A program made the position numbers and the translations under genes. Below, piece by piece: positions 1 to 8,132 of a DNA stretch of 29,153 nucleotides. Below the pieces are notes generated by a model. The model saw nothing but the letters and a program-made list of their open reading frames with translations, was not told the origin of the DNA and ran no database searches. This stretch comes from a virus, in the IMG/VR virus record IMGVR_UViG_3300022602_000312, positions 1 through 29,153 of that record. One strand, written 5' to 3'. Position 1 is the stretch's first letter. Each line of letters starts with the position of its first letter.

Positions 1-45
1 CACGTTAAAGGTGTTGCGTATCTGGTCAACTATGTTCAAGTCCAT
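1..45 (-). CDS. Partial leftward ORF, N-terminus only (hypothetical)
   Basis: A leftward frame opens with ATG at 45 and runs off the left edge, giving 15 residues (MDLNIVDQIRNTFNV). In-frame stops lie upstream, so this ATG is the likely start. No clear Shine-Dalgarno is seen; the upstream bases are A-rich. It lies downstream of the DUF1640-like ORF on the same strand and could share its promoter. Fifteen residues are too few to assign a family. Confidence 0.35.
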   Translation of the reverse strand, partial: MDLNIVDQIRNTFNV

Positions 46-107
46 TTTTTTATGCTTATGCCGCTTGGGTTCTAAGGCGTTAAGAAAGACTTTATTTTAT
101 CAGGGTT

Positions 108-203
108 TTAAATTGGGAATTGCTGCTCTGCTTGCGCAGGTGGAACACCCGCAGCCTTTAGCGTGTTAGCGAATTTTAAAGTATCAAATGTAATGGTTGT
201 CAT
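108..203 (-). pseudogene. Truncated DUF1640-like protein (31 aa)
   Basis: The leftward ORF starts at ATG 203, preceded by a good AAGGAG ribosome site and a sigma70-type promoter. The product begins MTTITFDTLKFANTLKAAG and then PPAQAEQQ. This resembles the N-terminus of DUF1640 (CCDC90/MCU-regulator-like coiled-coil) proteins, which usually run on for about 60 or more residues of coiled coil and often end in a membrane anchor. Here the frame stops at 108, right where the coiled coil should begin, and neither other frame continues it. I read it as a decayed or minimised copy that kept its expression signals. It may instead be a genuine micropeptide. Family recognition rests on the N-terminal pattern only. 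Confidence 0.55.
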
Positions 204-231
204 CGTTATAGCTCCTTAAGATAATCTCATC

Positions 232-260
232 AAAATACCGAAACGGTTGGGGGTTGTCAA
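232..260 (-). promoter_or_regulatory. Sigma70-type promoter for the leftward DUF1640-like ORF
   Basis: On the minus strand, a perfect -35 TTGACA (255-260) is followed by a 17-bp spacer and a -10 TATTTT (232-237, four of six matches). The expected start of transcription lies about 20 nt before the ribosome site of the ORF starting at 203. This is the best host-type promoter in the window. It points away from the late genes, as expected for a lysogenic (moron) transcript. Confidence 0.7.
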
Positions 261-313
261 ATATCCACGTCCTACCATTTTATGTTTTGCACTTAATTGT
301 TAGCTTGTCTTAG

Positions 314-322
314 GTCGTGACA
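314..322 (+). promoter_or_regulatory. GTCGTGACA motif, site 1 (putative late promoter/operator)
   Basis: GTCGTGACA followed by ACAAAATTT ends 13 nt before the ATG at 336. The same 9-mer occurs before every other rightward transcription unit in this window. The arms GTC and GAC form a small near-palindrome. No Shine-Dalgarno is visible between the motif and the start codon. The promoter/operator role is inferred from position and recurrence. Confidence 0.6.
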
Positions 323-335
323 ACAAAATTTAGTC

Positions 336-1166
336 ATGATAGCAATGATTCAACTTATCCCAGCCGGAAACGGCTTAAAAATAATTCTGCAGCCGCCTAC
401 TGGAACGGTTCGTATTCGGCTGCTAAGAAGAGACGATAGCGCTTTTGCTGGGCAAGCTGACCCTATTGCTTTATTAATTAATGATGGCAAAGAAACCTAT
501 ATTGTTGATACAGCTGCGCTATACAACGGCCACGTCGTTTATTACTGCGCTTATTACTTTGACGGCACCAATTGGACAGCTTCTGCGGTAGTTTCTGCTA
601 CACCTAATGCTAATTTTGCTGATATGTCATCTGATGCAATGACTGTTGTGCGCGATCGGATTGAGCTTGGCTTGCAGGTTTATGTAGATAGAGGGCTTAT
701 TACGCCATCTAGCGGAAGAATACCCGTTATGACTGCTTCGCCTTTGGTTGAAACAACACCTATGCCATTAATTACTATCCATCTAGCCAGCGATTCATCT
801 GAAGATCGTTTTATAGGCGATATGGTGGCTAATGATATTTTCGACTCAACAGAATGGAAATGGCATTCGCAAGACGCCTATTTTTCAAGAGTGCAATTGA
901 CCATTATTGCTTGGTGTTTAAATGCTGACGAAAGAATCATTTTAAGAAACGCTTTAAAGACAGTGATGATTTCTAATTTTGCTGTTTTTGATGCAGCTGG
1001 GCTAATGCAAGTGGATATACAGTTTTCTGATCAGGAGGATTTTGTATCTTATGCAGCGCCCATTTATCAAGCTGTGTGTAATTTTACATGCTATGCAGCT
1101 TCTGTGGTGGACAGCGTTGATCCAGCTATCCGCGACCTTACTTCTAATCTAACCCCAATTATATGA
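336..1166 (+). CDS. Virion protein, putative tail terminator/completion protein
   Basis: This 276-aa protein opens the first rightward unit, two genes before the sheath. Residues about 10-90 are beta-rich and read like a fibronectin-III-type module (PPTGTVRIRLLRRDD at the start, then VVYYCAYYFDGTNW). The second half contains TPMPLITIHLAS and a run of helix and strand segments, a layout seen in myovirus tail terminator or completion proteins, which usually sit just upstream of the sheath. The assignment is by position and general character; no diagnostic motif is visible. The start at 336 lacks a Shine-Dalgarno and lies 13 nt after the GTCGTGACA motif. A second in-frame ATG at 345 is an alternative start. 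Confidence 0.5.
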   Translation: MIAMIQLIPAGNGLKIILQPPTGTVRIRLLRRDDSAFAGQADPIALLINDGKETYIVDTAALYNGHVVYYCAYYFDGTNWTASAVVSATPNANFADMSSDAMTVVRDRIELGLQVYVDRGLITPSSGRIPVMTASPLVETTPMPLITIHLASDSSEDRFIGDMVANDIFDSTEWKWHSQDAYFSRVQLTIIAWCLNADERIILRNALKTVMISNFAVFDAAGLMQVDIQFSDQEDFVSYAAPIYQAVCNFTCYAASVVDSVDPAIRDLTSNLTPII

Positions 1167-1175
1167 GACTAAACC

Positions 1176-1424
1176 ATGGCTAATGCTGACATACAGGGCG
1201 CTGTTATAGCGCCAGCTATTCAAAGTGTTGTTTTAAATGCAACCTCTGTAAATGATGAGTTCCCCTTGTCACTAGACGAATTTTGCTCACGTTTATCATC
1301 ATCTGATAAGCGCGTCGAAATGATTGGCGCTTTTCATCACACTGAAAAAGCAGCCGGTCGTAATAAAGATATTGAGTCAGCTTATATAGCTCGTTACTCA
1401 GATTTCATCAATCAGCCTGCATAA
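1176..1424 (+). CDS. Small conserved late protein of unknown function
   Basis: An 82-aa acidic, mostly helical protein lies between the putative tail terminator and the sheath, with 9-nt and 13-nt gaps to its neighbours, so it is clearly part of the same transcript. It contains SLDEFCSRLSSSDKRVEMIGAFHHTE. No signal peptide, membrane segment or recognised motif is visible. A tail assembly role is inferred only from its position. The Shine-Dalgarno is weak (GAGAC). Confidence 0.6.
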   Translation: MANADIQGAVIAPAIQSVVLNATSVNDEFPLSLDEFCSRLSSSDKRVEMIGAFHHTEKAAGRNKDIESAYIARYSDFINQPA

Positions 1425-1437
1425 GAAGGGGCATAAA

Positions 1438-3147
1438 ATGAGTGTATTTTTTAATGGAAGATTATGGGTTTCGCCCGTAACTGCATCGGTTGTTGATGAC
1501 TCTGCAATGAATAACACCAATGTTGGCGTAAGCAATGTCTTAGCTATCATTGGTGAATCTGAAGGTGGACAGCCTTTTACAGCGCTAAGCTTTGGTTCTG
1601 CAACAGAAGCAAGAGCAACATTGATTTCAGGAGAGTCACTAAAAGCTATTGAGAATGCTTTTGATCCTTCTGCACAAACAACTGGACCATCAACCATCAT
1701 TTTTGTACGCGTTAATCCTGCATTGCAATCCAGTTTAAATTTGTTAGATGCAAATGGTAATGTGGCAATTAATCTTGTGTCGCAAGACTGGGGTCTGCAT
1801 ACTAATGGCATAAAAGTTAAGATTGAATCTGCATCTTTGGTCGGCAGCAAGGTAACTAGCCAATTTGGCAATAATTATTATTCTGCTGACAATATCCATA
1901 AGAATGCTTTAAGTGTTCATTATACTGGAGCTGCTGCTACAGCGACTATTGCTATTAATGCAGATACAGTTACTTTGGTTTATGGCTCAACAACAACAGC
2001 CATTGACTTAAATACCTATAAAACAGTTGGAAGTCTAGTTGATAGAATCAATGCAGAGGCTGGTTTTTCTGCTGCTGTATTGGATGGTAATATTGAGACG
2101 CCTGCTTTAAATGGACTTGATTTTGTAGCTGCTCAAGATGTTAAATCTACTTCATTCACTGTGACTGGAAACTTGCAAGCTATAGTTGATTGGATGAATA
2201 GCATGGGCGAAGGTTATGTAACTGCAACTCGTGCAATTAATGCTGGCTTAGTTCCTGTCAATATTCCATTCAGTTATTTAACTGGCGGCACTGATGGCAT
2301 GGTAACCATGAATGAATGGCAACAAGCTTATGATGCTCTTCAATCTGTAGATGCTCAATGGGTAGTGCCTATCTCTTCAAATCCTGCACTTCATGCTATG
2401 AATGATACGCATTGTTCTTATATGTCAAACATTGCACGCATGGAAAGACGCGGCATTGTTGGTGGTGATATAGGTACAACAGATCTGCAAGCCATTGCTG
2501 CCGCAAAAATGCTGAACAGCGATAGAACTTCTTATACGCATCTAGGTTTTTATGATTATGATGTGAATGGTAATCTAACACTATACCCTCCTTATATTAT
2601 GGCTGGATTGTTAGCCGGCATGTTCTCAGGTGTTAACCCTGGCACTGCTTTGACAAACAAAGAAGTAAAAATAAGAGGCATCGAGCGTAGTCTGCGCAAT
2701 CCTACTGATACTGATATTTTAATTAATGGCGGTGTATTGTGTGTTGAAAACACCAAGAAAGGCTATAAGGTTGTTAAATCGATCACTACTTGGCTGATTA
2801 ACAACAATTATAACCGTGTTGAGGTTTCAGTCGGTGTGGCTTGCGACTTTACATCGAGAGCAGTAAGAGATGCGGTTGATGATTTGCGCGGTGCTAAAGG
2901 TTCGCCATCATTATTGGCTGATGCTGTATCGAGAGCTGAAACAGCTCTTAGACAGCTATCTGTTCCTGAGCCTATGGGTCCTGGCGTTCTTGTTGGTGAC
3001 AAATTAAACCCTCCATACAAAAATATTACAGCGACTTTATCGGGCGATGTGTTACGTATCGAGTATCAAGCAAGCCCAGTTATTCCAGCTAACTACATCT
3101 TGTTAGTGATGCACGCCGTACCTTACTCTGGATCTGCTAGTTTGTAA
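1438..3147 (+). CDS. Contractile tail sheath protein
   Basis: A 569-aa protein preceded by a strong ribosome site (AGAAGGGG). The C-terminal part follows the usual sheath pattern: a conserved region from the middle (QWVVPISSNPALHAMND, then GTALTNKEVKIRGIERSL) through NNNYNRVEVSVGVACDF to the final strand-rich end with VGDKLNPPYKNITATLSGD and IPANYILLVMHAVPY. In sheath proteins this end forms the handshake with neighbouring subunits. Length is normal for the family. It forms the outer cylinder that contracts to drive the tube through the envelope. It ends the first late unit and is followed 14 nt later by a strong terminator. Confidence 0.9.
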   Translation: MSVFFNGRLWVSPVTASVVDDSAMNNTNVGVSNVLAIIGESEGGQPFTALSFGSATEARATLISGESLKAIENAFDPSAQTTGPSTIIFVRVNPALQSSLNLLDANGNVAINLVSQDWGLHTNGIKVKIESASLVGSKVTSQFGNNYYSADNIHKNALSVHYTGAAATATIAINADTVTLVYGSTTTAIDLNTYKTVGSLVDRINAEAGFSAAVLDGNIETPALNGLDFVAAQDVKSTSFTVTGNLQAIVDWMNSMGEGYVTATRAINAGLVPVNIPFSYLTGGTDGMVTMNEWQQAYDALQSVDAQWVVPISSNPALHAMNDTHCSYMSNIARMERRGIVGGDIGTTDLQAIAAAKMLNSDRTSYTHLGFYDYDVNGNLTLYPPYIMAGLLAGMFSGVNPGTALTNKEVKIRGIERSLRNPTDTDILINGGVLCVENTKKGYKVVKSITTWLINNNYNRVEVSVGVACDFTSRAVRDAVDDLRGAKGSPSLLADAVSRAETALRQLSVPEPMGPGVLVGDKLNPPYKNITATLSGDVLRIEYQASPVIPANYILLVMHAVPYSGSASL

Positions 3148-3161
3148 TTGATTGGCATCTA

Positions 3162-3188
3162 AAAAAGCCCTCCTAGTGAGGGCTTTTT
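3162..3188. terminator. Strong bidirectional rho-independent terminator
   Basis: A perfect 11-bp stem, AAAAAGCCCTC paired with GAGGGCTTTTT, closes a 5-nt loop (CTAGT). The T-tracts on both strands let it end the rightward sheath transcript and the leftward DUF2335 transcript. Confidence 0.92.
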
Positions 3189-3192
3189 ATTA

Positions 3193-3570
3193 TTATTTTT
3201 TTGATCTTCCTGTTAAAAATATTGCTGCCAATCCTGTCAATGATGCAGTTGCTATTGTTCCTCCTGCCCATGCTTGACCACTTATGGCTACATAAGAGCC
3301 GCTAATAATGCCTGTAACCCCAATAATAAGCGCAAATACTTGCCCTATTATTCGCTCAATTAAAACAAAAGTGTTTAATCGTAGCGTTTCTTTTCTTCTA
3401 TGCTCCGCTTCAATTTGAGTTTGATTAATAACCAATTCAACAGCCTCTGGTTTAAATGAGTTAAGTTGCTCAAGTTGTGCAATGGGCAGGATAGGGCTAT
3501 CTGAATCATGCTGCTGTAAAGTTAAATCGCCATTTCTTCGATTAACTTTTGCTGTTGTAGATCTACCCAT
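3193..3570 (-). CDS. DUF2335-family membrane protein
   Basis: This 125-aa leftward protein has the DUF2335 layout: a short disordered N-terminus with proline (SDSPILPIAQLEQLNSFKPE), then an amphipathic helix with QTQIEAEHRRKETLRLN. Two hydrophobic segments follow (about residues 72-95 and 98-118) and a basic tail GRSKK. The family has no firm function; its proteins are small membrane proteins common on mobile elements. The start overlaps the end of the upstream 60-aa gene (ATGGGTAG), implying coupled translation. With that gene it forms an isolated leftward cassette inside the tail module, typical of a moron. A holin-like role is possible but not shown by the sequence. Confidence 0.7.
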   Translation of the reverse strand: MGRSTTAKVNRRNGDLTLQQHDSDSPILPIAQLEQLNSFKPEAVELVINQTQIEAEHRRKETLRLNTFVLIERIIGQVFALIIGVTGIISGSYVAISGQAWAGGTIATASLTGLAAIFLTGRSKK

Positions 3571-3745
3571 TGTATTTTGTTATGGATCGCTTTATGCCTT
3601 TGCCAACCGTTCTAAAATCTCCTGATAAGTTTCTTGTGTCTTTTGAAAATCCTTTTCTATCTGGATATTGATACCCATCATTATAAAAAATAACCAGCGC
3701 AGATTTTGCGCCATCAATTAAATTTTTAACAAAATTGTGTTTCAT
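3563..3745 (-). CDS. Small basic hypothetical protein (60 aa)
   Basis: This leftward protein starts at ATG 3745, chosen because a GGAG site lies 5 nt upstream; the in-frame GTG six bases earlier overlaps that site. The product is basic, begins MKHNFVKNLIDGAKSALVIF and is rich in K, R, G and Y towards the end (DFRTVGKGIKRSITKYNG). A short hydrophobic stretch near residues 14-21 is too short for a confident membrane span. Its last codons overlap the DUF2335 gene start by 8 nt, so the two probably work together. Family not recognised. Confidence 0.6.
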   Translation of the reverse strand: MKHNFVKNLIDGAKSALVIFYNDGYQYPDRKGFSKDTRNLSGDFRTVGKGIKRSITKYNG

Positions 3746-3782
3746 TTTCACTCCAACGACCGTTGATCAGTTCTTTTGACTA

Positions 3783-3788
3783 ATTATA
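3783..3788 (-). promoter_or_regulatory. Probable -10 element for the leftward 60-aa/DUF2335 cassette
   Basis: A perfect TATAAT on the minus strand lies 37 nt before the ATG at 3745. No good -35 is found at 16-18 bp, so an activator or a relaxed -35 would be needed. It lies 28 nt from the rightward GTCGTGACA motif at 3817, so the two divergent units share this gap. Confidence 0.5.
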
Positions 3789-3816
3789 TCCCAATGCTTT
3801 AATTTTAGTTTAAGAA

Positions 3817-3825
3817 GTCGTGACA
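3817..3825 (+). promoter_or_regulatory. GTCGTGACA motif, site 2
   Basis: GTCGTGACA then GCAA and CATAAT (a five-of-six -10 match) lies 38 nt before the ATG at 3864 of the polyvalent protein gene. It has the same 9-mer as site 1 and continues GCA, as at sites 3 and 4. The CATAAT box 4 nt after the motif suggests the motif could stand in for a -35 or extended -10 element. Confidence 0.6.
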
Positions 3826-3852
3826 GCAACATAATCAGAATTTATTCTTTTT

Positions 3853-3865
3853 ATGGTGCGACCAT
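3853..3865 (+). promoter_or_regulatory. Hairpin containing part of the start codon of the polyvalent gene
   Basis: ATGGT pairs with ACCAT across the 3-nt loop GCG. The second arm contains the first two bases of the ATG at 3864. No Shine-Dalgarno is visible upstream. The stem is short (5 bp), so this is suggestive only; similar stems lie downstream of motif sites 3, 4 and 5. Confidence 0.35.
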
Positions 3866-6800
3866 GACTATCATCCTTTTGAGCAAAGCATTTGTTAAAG
3901 AACATCAACGTCACAAAAAAGATGGTTCCGTTTATACAGTTTTGGCGCATTACAATAAGCGTGTTAAGAAAAATACCGAACATGCACCAGAACACGGTCA
4001 TGATCTTAGCCACTTAAATGATGATGACAAGGCACGTTTTAATCAAATGCACGCTGAGCAACATTTAGCTAAGCATTATGATGAGCACGCGATTAAGCAG
4101 CAGTTACAAGACAGTAGGGCTGAGCACGACAAGCTTATTCGAGATGCTGATGTACAAGACAAGTTGGGAGATCATAAGGCTGCAACTAGGCTACGCAACA
4201 AGGCGATTAAAGTTAATCAGCACATGATGCGCTTTCAGCGGCAATTATCCAAACTAGAAGAGACAATACAAGGTATTGGTAAAATGAAGGAGAAGTTAGT
4301 CGCAGGAAGCGGTGAATTAGTTCATGATGCGGCGGCTCATGCACATTATGTGAGTAAGCTAGGAGCTAAGTTTAAAGGCCGCATTATGTTCATTAAAAAG
4401 GTCACAAAACCTAAGCAGCCTTTTATACCGACTCATACGCTATCAGATGGCGTGCCTGCCAGGCATGTTGAAGGCAATATTTATATCGATAAAGACGGCG
4501 ATGAGGTGCAAGATTATTATGCTGAGCCGGTTGCTGGGAAGGCTGATGATAATAAGCAAGGAGACTTTGGCCCTATATTACATGAGTTCTACCATGATGC
4601 TAATGGGGCAATTGCTAAACTAACAGAGCTACAGGACGGGGAGGCTGTTGCGGCTTTACATCATCCAGATGTTGGTGATATTGATTTAGTATGGGGAAAA
4701 GAAGGCACAGCTAAAAGCGATGGATATGGCTTATCTAAACTAATTAAGTATCATCCTGAAGTGTTAAGTAACTTACAAGGATTATTGCTTACGCTTACTA
4801 AGAATGATGATCGCAGTACCGAAAGAAGAATACAGCTTGAATCAAAAGACCATCAAGCAGGAATTAAGCTTGACTGGGATGGCAAGAAAAAAACATGGCT
4901 ATTAACTGCGTTTGAAAAAAAGACTGGAAACAATACGTTGACAGACACTATTGATATTTCTGGAAAAGATGACACAGCTCGCTCTTCCTCCAGTCCTGAC
5001 AAAACTATACCCCAATTACCCGAAAACGCAACAGAAAAAGACAGACCCAAAGAAGGCGAGCGCAACGCCGAGGGCTTAGTGTTCCATGATGGGCGCTGGC
5101 ATAGGGAAGGCGATAATGCGGATAAGAGCGCAAGATTCCATGCAGACATTAAAGCTCTGAAAGAAACAAATTTTAAATACAAAGCAGGTGATAAGGTAAT
5201 TGACAAAGAATCTGGTAAAAAATATATGGTGTTAAGCTCATATATTCAAGATGGACAGGTTAGATATACTGTTTATCCTCCAGGCAAAAAATCATCTGTT
5301 GGCCACCATATTTGGATTAAAGAGTCTGACTTGGTTAATAGTGGGAATGATGAGGCCAAAAAACCAGCCAAGGTTGTTTCTATCAAAGAGGTTGCTCGTA
5401 AGCCTGAAGCTGAAAAATTAGCGGATGAAGACAATCCCAATAGCCCTAACTATCGATTCCGTGATACTGGCTATATAGGCGGCAGTCGTAAAGAAGATGC
5501 GGCGTTAATGATTAGGTCTGCGGCTAAAGGTGGTGTTTTAGTCAGATCAACAGCCATTGACTGGGACGAGATAGAAAAAAATCCACGGGAAGCGCATCAG
5601 TTAATCACTAAATCAAATTTGTTCGGTAAAGTAGATTGGGATAGCTTAAAAGTAGAGGGTATGGAGCCTAGCGCCGGATTTTTAGTTGATAGAGTCTATG
5701 CTAGCGTCGCTAAAGAACCGGAAGATAATGCGCCTATGCGTAAGGATTATGCAGTGGGTATAGAAACTCTGCGTGATCGCATGGAGGCATGCAAAACACC
5801 TGATGAAGTCGTTAAGGTGCTTGCTGAGATTAGGGGCGAATATGAAGGCACTATGCTTTCTGCTACTGAGTCAGAGGAATATCAAAAGGCCAATGATGAA
5901 GTAAACAGGCTTCGTGGCATATTAAGAGCGGCTAATGATGAAAAAGATGTTTTTTTTCAGAGATGGTATAGCGCTCAGATTAATGCCAACAAGGTTGGCT
6001 ATGAGCAAGAAGCTAGAAAAAGACGCAAGTGGAAGCCTAGTCCTGAGCTAGATGCGCGCTATGCTGAATTAAGAGGTATTGAATCTCAATATAAAAAAGA
6101 TTATATGGATTATTTAAGCGCACACCCAGAGCTTAAGTCAGTTCCAAGGAACAAGATTGATGGCATCTATATGAATTTTGACAATGAACTTGAGCATAAT
6201 TTGCGACAAGCAAGAGGCAGGGCTAATACTATTCTTAACTCAGCTAAAGCTAAAAACCTCTATGAAAATCCAGTAACAAGAGCGTGGATTTCTCTTGGGC
6301 CTAAGTTTCATGCGGTTCTTAATTATCGTCAATACAAAGGTTCTGGCGCTTTTGGTGGTCATGTGACTAGCGCAAAGACTGGAAAAATAAATGATTGGTC
6401 ATGGGCAGAATCAAGCGGCGCTACAAAAGCCCCTAGATCTACTGAAGCACGGGTTAAATTCCAGCTTAAAGTGGCTGATAGCTATGATCGAATCGGTGGG
6501 GCGGATATTAGTAGTGACTCAACAAGCTCGCTTAAAGACATGTTTAATTTACGTGATGTGCAGTCGGGTAATTGGGTATTAAAAGACATTAATTCAGCTA
6601 AATTTCATGTGCAAAGATCGGCAGAGGCTTTTAGTGATTTAGCTGATATCCTTGGCTCAGACAAAGAAAAAGTGTCCATGAATGGCAGGCTTGCTATGGC
6701 ATTTGGTGCGCGTGGCAAAGGTAATGCTGGCTTTGGTGGTGCAGCAGCTGCTCATTACGAGCCTGTGCAGAGAATTATAAATCTAACCAAGATGGGCGGA

Positions 6801-7598
6801 GGCGGATCTCTAGCGCATGAGTGGTTTCATGCTATGGATAATATGACCAGTGCCGCTGTCAATGGAGTTGATGGCAGTGCTAAGGACTTTGTATCTGAAA
6901 ACTTAGACTTGTTGCCGCAGGGTGAGTTGCGCAATGCTTGGGGTAATCTTATGCAGGCCATAAACCATGGCGATCATTATGCCACCAAGAAAATTGCCTA
7001 TACAGATAAAGACTATAGGCTAGCAATACATAATATTGATCGTCCATCACCAGGTAAATTAGCCTCAATGATTAAGGATGCGCCAGATGTCCATGCCGCT
7101 GTTAGGGCTGTTGAGAGTTATTTAGGTGACTCAACTAGCAAAAGAAGCATCAAGAACATGAATGATTGGATAAAAGTTGCCGCTGCGTATCATGATAAGA
7201 ATGCGGCCGGTGGAAGTGCTTTTGTAAAAGCCGGTGCGCCTATGTCTTCATTTGCTGCTGAAGCTAGGTCTTTAGATGGTGGCGTTGCTGGTAAGTATTG
7301 GTCGCAGTCGGCAGAAATGGCGGCTAGAGCTTTTCAAGCCTATGTTGAAGATAAGCTTCAATCTATGGATAGAAAGAATGACTATCTATCAGCATTTGCC
7401 GATAACAAATATTATAAAGATCCTATATTTGGCGATACCTATCCCTTCCCAGAGGGTGAAGAGCGTAAGGCTATTAATGCATCATTTGATGGCCTTATGG
7501 CGGCTATGAAAAAAGAAAATGTCTTGTCAAAGGCGGCAGATGCTTTTTCTAAACCCATGATCTTACTCAATGTCAGAGTTAGGCGGGCAGTTGCGTAA
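3864..7598 (+). CDS. Polyvalent protein with PBECR-like nuclease segment and LPD1-like HExxH region
   Basis: A 1244-aa multidomain protein. Residues 1-40 carry a strand-rich SKAFVKEHQRHKKDGSVYTV segment, and about 45-150 are helical and charged. Residues about 236-353 match the phage barnase/colicin E5-like (PBECR) pattern: GDIDLVWG at 271-278, GYGLSKLIKYHPEV with His297, and WLLTAFEKK starting at Trp345. A small SH3-like segment (KYKAGDKVIDKESGKKYMVL) lies near 436-493. From about 450 to the end the protein follows the LPD1-type polyvalent module: RDTGYIGGSRKEDAA, NLFGKVDWDSL, AMAFGARGKG, HYEPVQRIINLTKMGGGGSLA, then HEWFH (985-989, a zincin-like HExxH), and near the end YWSQSAEMAARAFQAYVED and YPFPEGEERKAIN. 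Such proteins are thought to enter or act with incoming DNA and carry several effector activities. Catalysis is not shown by sequence alone. Confidence 0.85.
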   Translation: MTIILLSKAFVKEHQRHKKDGSVYTVLAHYNKRVKKNTEHAPEHGHDLSHLNDDDKARFNQMHAEQHLAKHYDEHAIKQQLQDSRAEHDKLIRDADVQDKLGDHKAATRLRNKAIKVNQHMMRFQRQLSKLEETIQGIGKMKEKLVAGSGELVHDAAAHAHYVSKLGAKFKGRIMFIKKVTKPKQPFIPTHTLSDGVPARHVEGNIYIDKDGDEVQDYYAEPVAGKADDNKQGDFGPILHEFYHDANGAIAKLTELQDGEAVAALHHPDVGDIDLVWGKEGTAKSDGYGLSKLIKYHPEVLSNLQGLLLTLTKNDDRSTERRIQLESKDHQAGIKLDWDGKKKTWLLTAFEKKTGNNTLTDTIDISGKDDTARSSSSPDKTIPQLPENATEKDRPKEGERNAEGLVFHDGRWHREGDNADKSARFHADIKALKETNFKYKAGDKVIDKESGKKYMVLSSYIQDGQVRYTVYPPGKKSSVGHHIWIKESDLVNSGNDEAKKPAKVVSIKEVARKPEAEKLADEDNPNSPNYRFRDTGYIGGSRKEDAALMIRSAAKGGVLVRSTAIDWDEIEKNPREAHQLITKSNLFGKVDWDSLKVEGMEPSAGFLVDRVYASVAKEPEDNAPMRKDYAVGIETLRDRMEACKTPDEVVKVLAEIRGEYEGTMLSATESEEYQKANDEVNRLRGILRAANDEKDVFFQRWYSAQINANKVGYEQEARKRRKWKPSPELDARYAELRGIESQYKKDYMDYLSAHPELKSVPRNKIDGIYMNFDNELEHNLRQARGRANTILNSAKAKNLYENPVTRAWISLGPKFHAVLNYRQYKGSGAFGGHVTSAKTGKINDWSWAESSGATKAPRSTEARVKFQLKVADSYDRIGGADISSDSTSSLKDMFNLRDVQSGNWVLKDINSAKFHVQRSAEAFSDLADILGSDKEKVSMNGRLAMAFGARGKGNAGFGGAAAAHYEPVQRIINLTKMGGGGSLAHEWFHAMDNMTSAAVNGVDGSAKDFVSENLDLLPQGELRNAWGNLMQAINHGDHYATKKIAYTDKDYRLAIHNIDRPSPGKLASMIKDAPDVHAAVRAVESYLGDSTSKRSIKNMNDWIKVAAAYHDKNAAGGSAFVKAGAPMSSFAAEARSLDGGVAGKYWSQSAEMAARAFQAYVEDKLQSMDRKNDYLSAFADNKYYKDPIFGDTYPFPEGEERKAINASFDGLMAAMKKENVLSKAADAFSKPMILLNVRVRRAVA

Positions 7599-7601
7599 TT
7601 T

Positions 7602-8063
7602 TTAATCATCAGGCAGCCAGTCGGTAGAAAGTACATCATCGATAGACCACGGGCAGTTTTGCGGAAAGTTGTCTAGGTTGGTTTCTTTTTCTGCAAGCAA
7701 TCTTCCGTCTAGGTAAGCATCATCAAAGCGATCTTCTTCAATGAAGAAAGCCTTAAGGCTGGGCGTTCTTTTAAGTCTGAGCTGTATGCGCTTTCGTTGT
7801 TCTTTTATGGTCAGTGTCCAACTGCTTGATCTGCGTTCAGGCTGATACTGGTATTTCAACAAATGGCCGATGAGTACGGCCATTCTGTTCTCAAGTTCTC
7901 TTGCTTCACTTTTTCCCACGTCGTTTATTTCATCCGCTATATGTTCTAGGTCGAGCAGGTCAAAACGCCCTGCGCGGATAAGGTCAGCTTGCTCTCTAGC
8001 CCAAGCAACAATGTCTTGCTGATAGGTAGCTAAGGATTGTTTGTCAAAAGCTATGGTAGACAT
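7602..8063 (-). CDS. DUF29-family protein
   Basis: This leftward 153-aa protein fits the DUF29 pattern along its whole length: AFDKQSLATYQQDIVAWAREQA, LIRAGRFDLLDLEHIADEI, VGKSEARELENRMAVLIGHL, LKYQYQPERRSSSW, and a C-terminal region ending WSIDDVLSTDWLPDD. The function is unknown; the family is common in cyanobacteria and proteobacteria and on mobile DNA. I set the start at ATG 8063 because family members begin close to this point and a GGAG lies 11 nt upstream. A longer frame to 8123 adds 20 untypical residues. The stop codon faces that of the polyvalent gene with 3 nt between them and no terminator. It is a single-gene moron between two late units. Confidence 0.85.
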   Translation of the reverse strand: MSTIAFDKQSLATYQQDIVAWAREQADLIRAGRFDLLDLEHIADEINDVGKSEARELENRMAVLIGHLLKYQYQPERRSSSWTLTIKEQRKRIQLRLKRTPSLKAFFIEEDRFDDAYLDGRLLAEKETNLDNFPQNCPWSIDDVLSTDWLPDD

Positions 8064-8102
8064 GATTATGCTTACTCCAATTAATTCATATTTAATGTAT
8101 TG

Positions 8103-8108
8103 ATTGTA
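8103..8108 (-). promoter_or_regulatory. Possible -10 element for the DUF29 gene
   Basis: TACAAT (five of six matches to TATAAT) lies on the minus strand 39 nt before the ATG at 8063. The -35 region at the usual spacing (CCTGTA) is poor. Low confidence. Confidence 0.35.
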
Positions 8109-8132
8109 CCCCAAAAGAAACAAATTACAGGC

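Noticed and set aside
1398-1871. 157-aa leftward ORF
   Set aside because: It lies wholly antisense to the sheath gene start; no ribosome site or family pattern, so it is a shadow frame.
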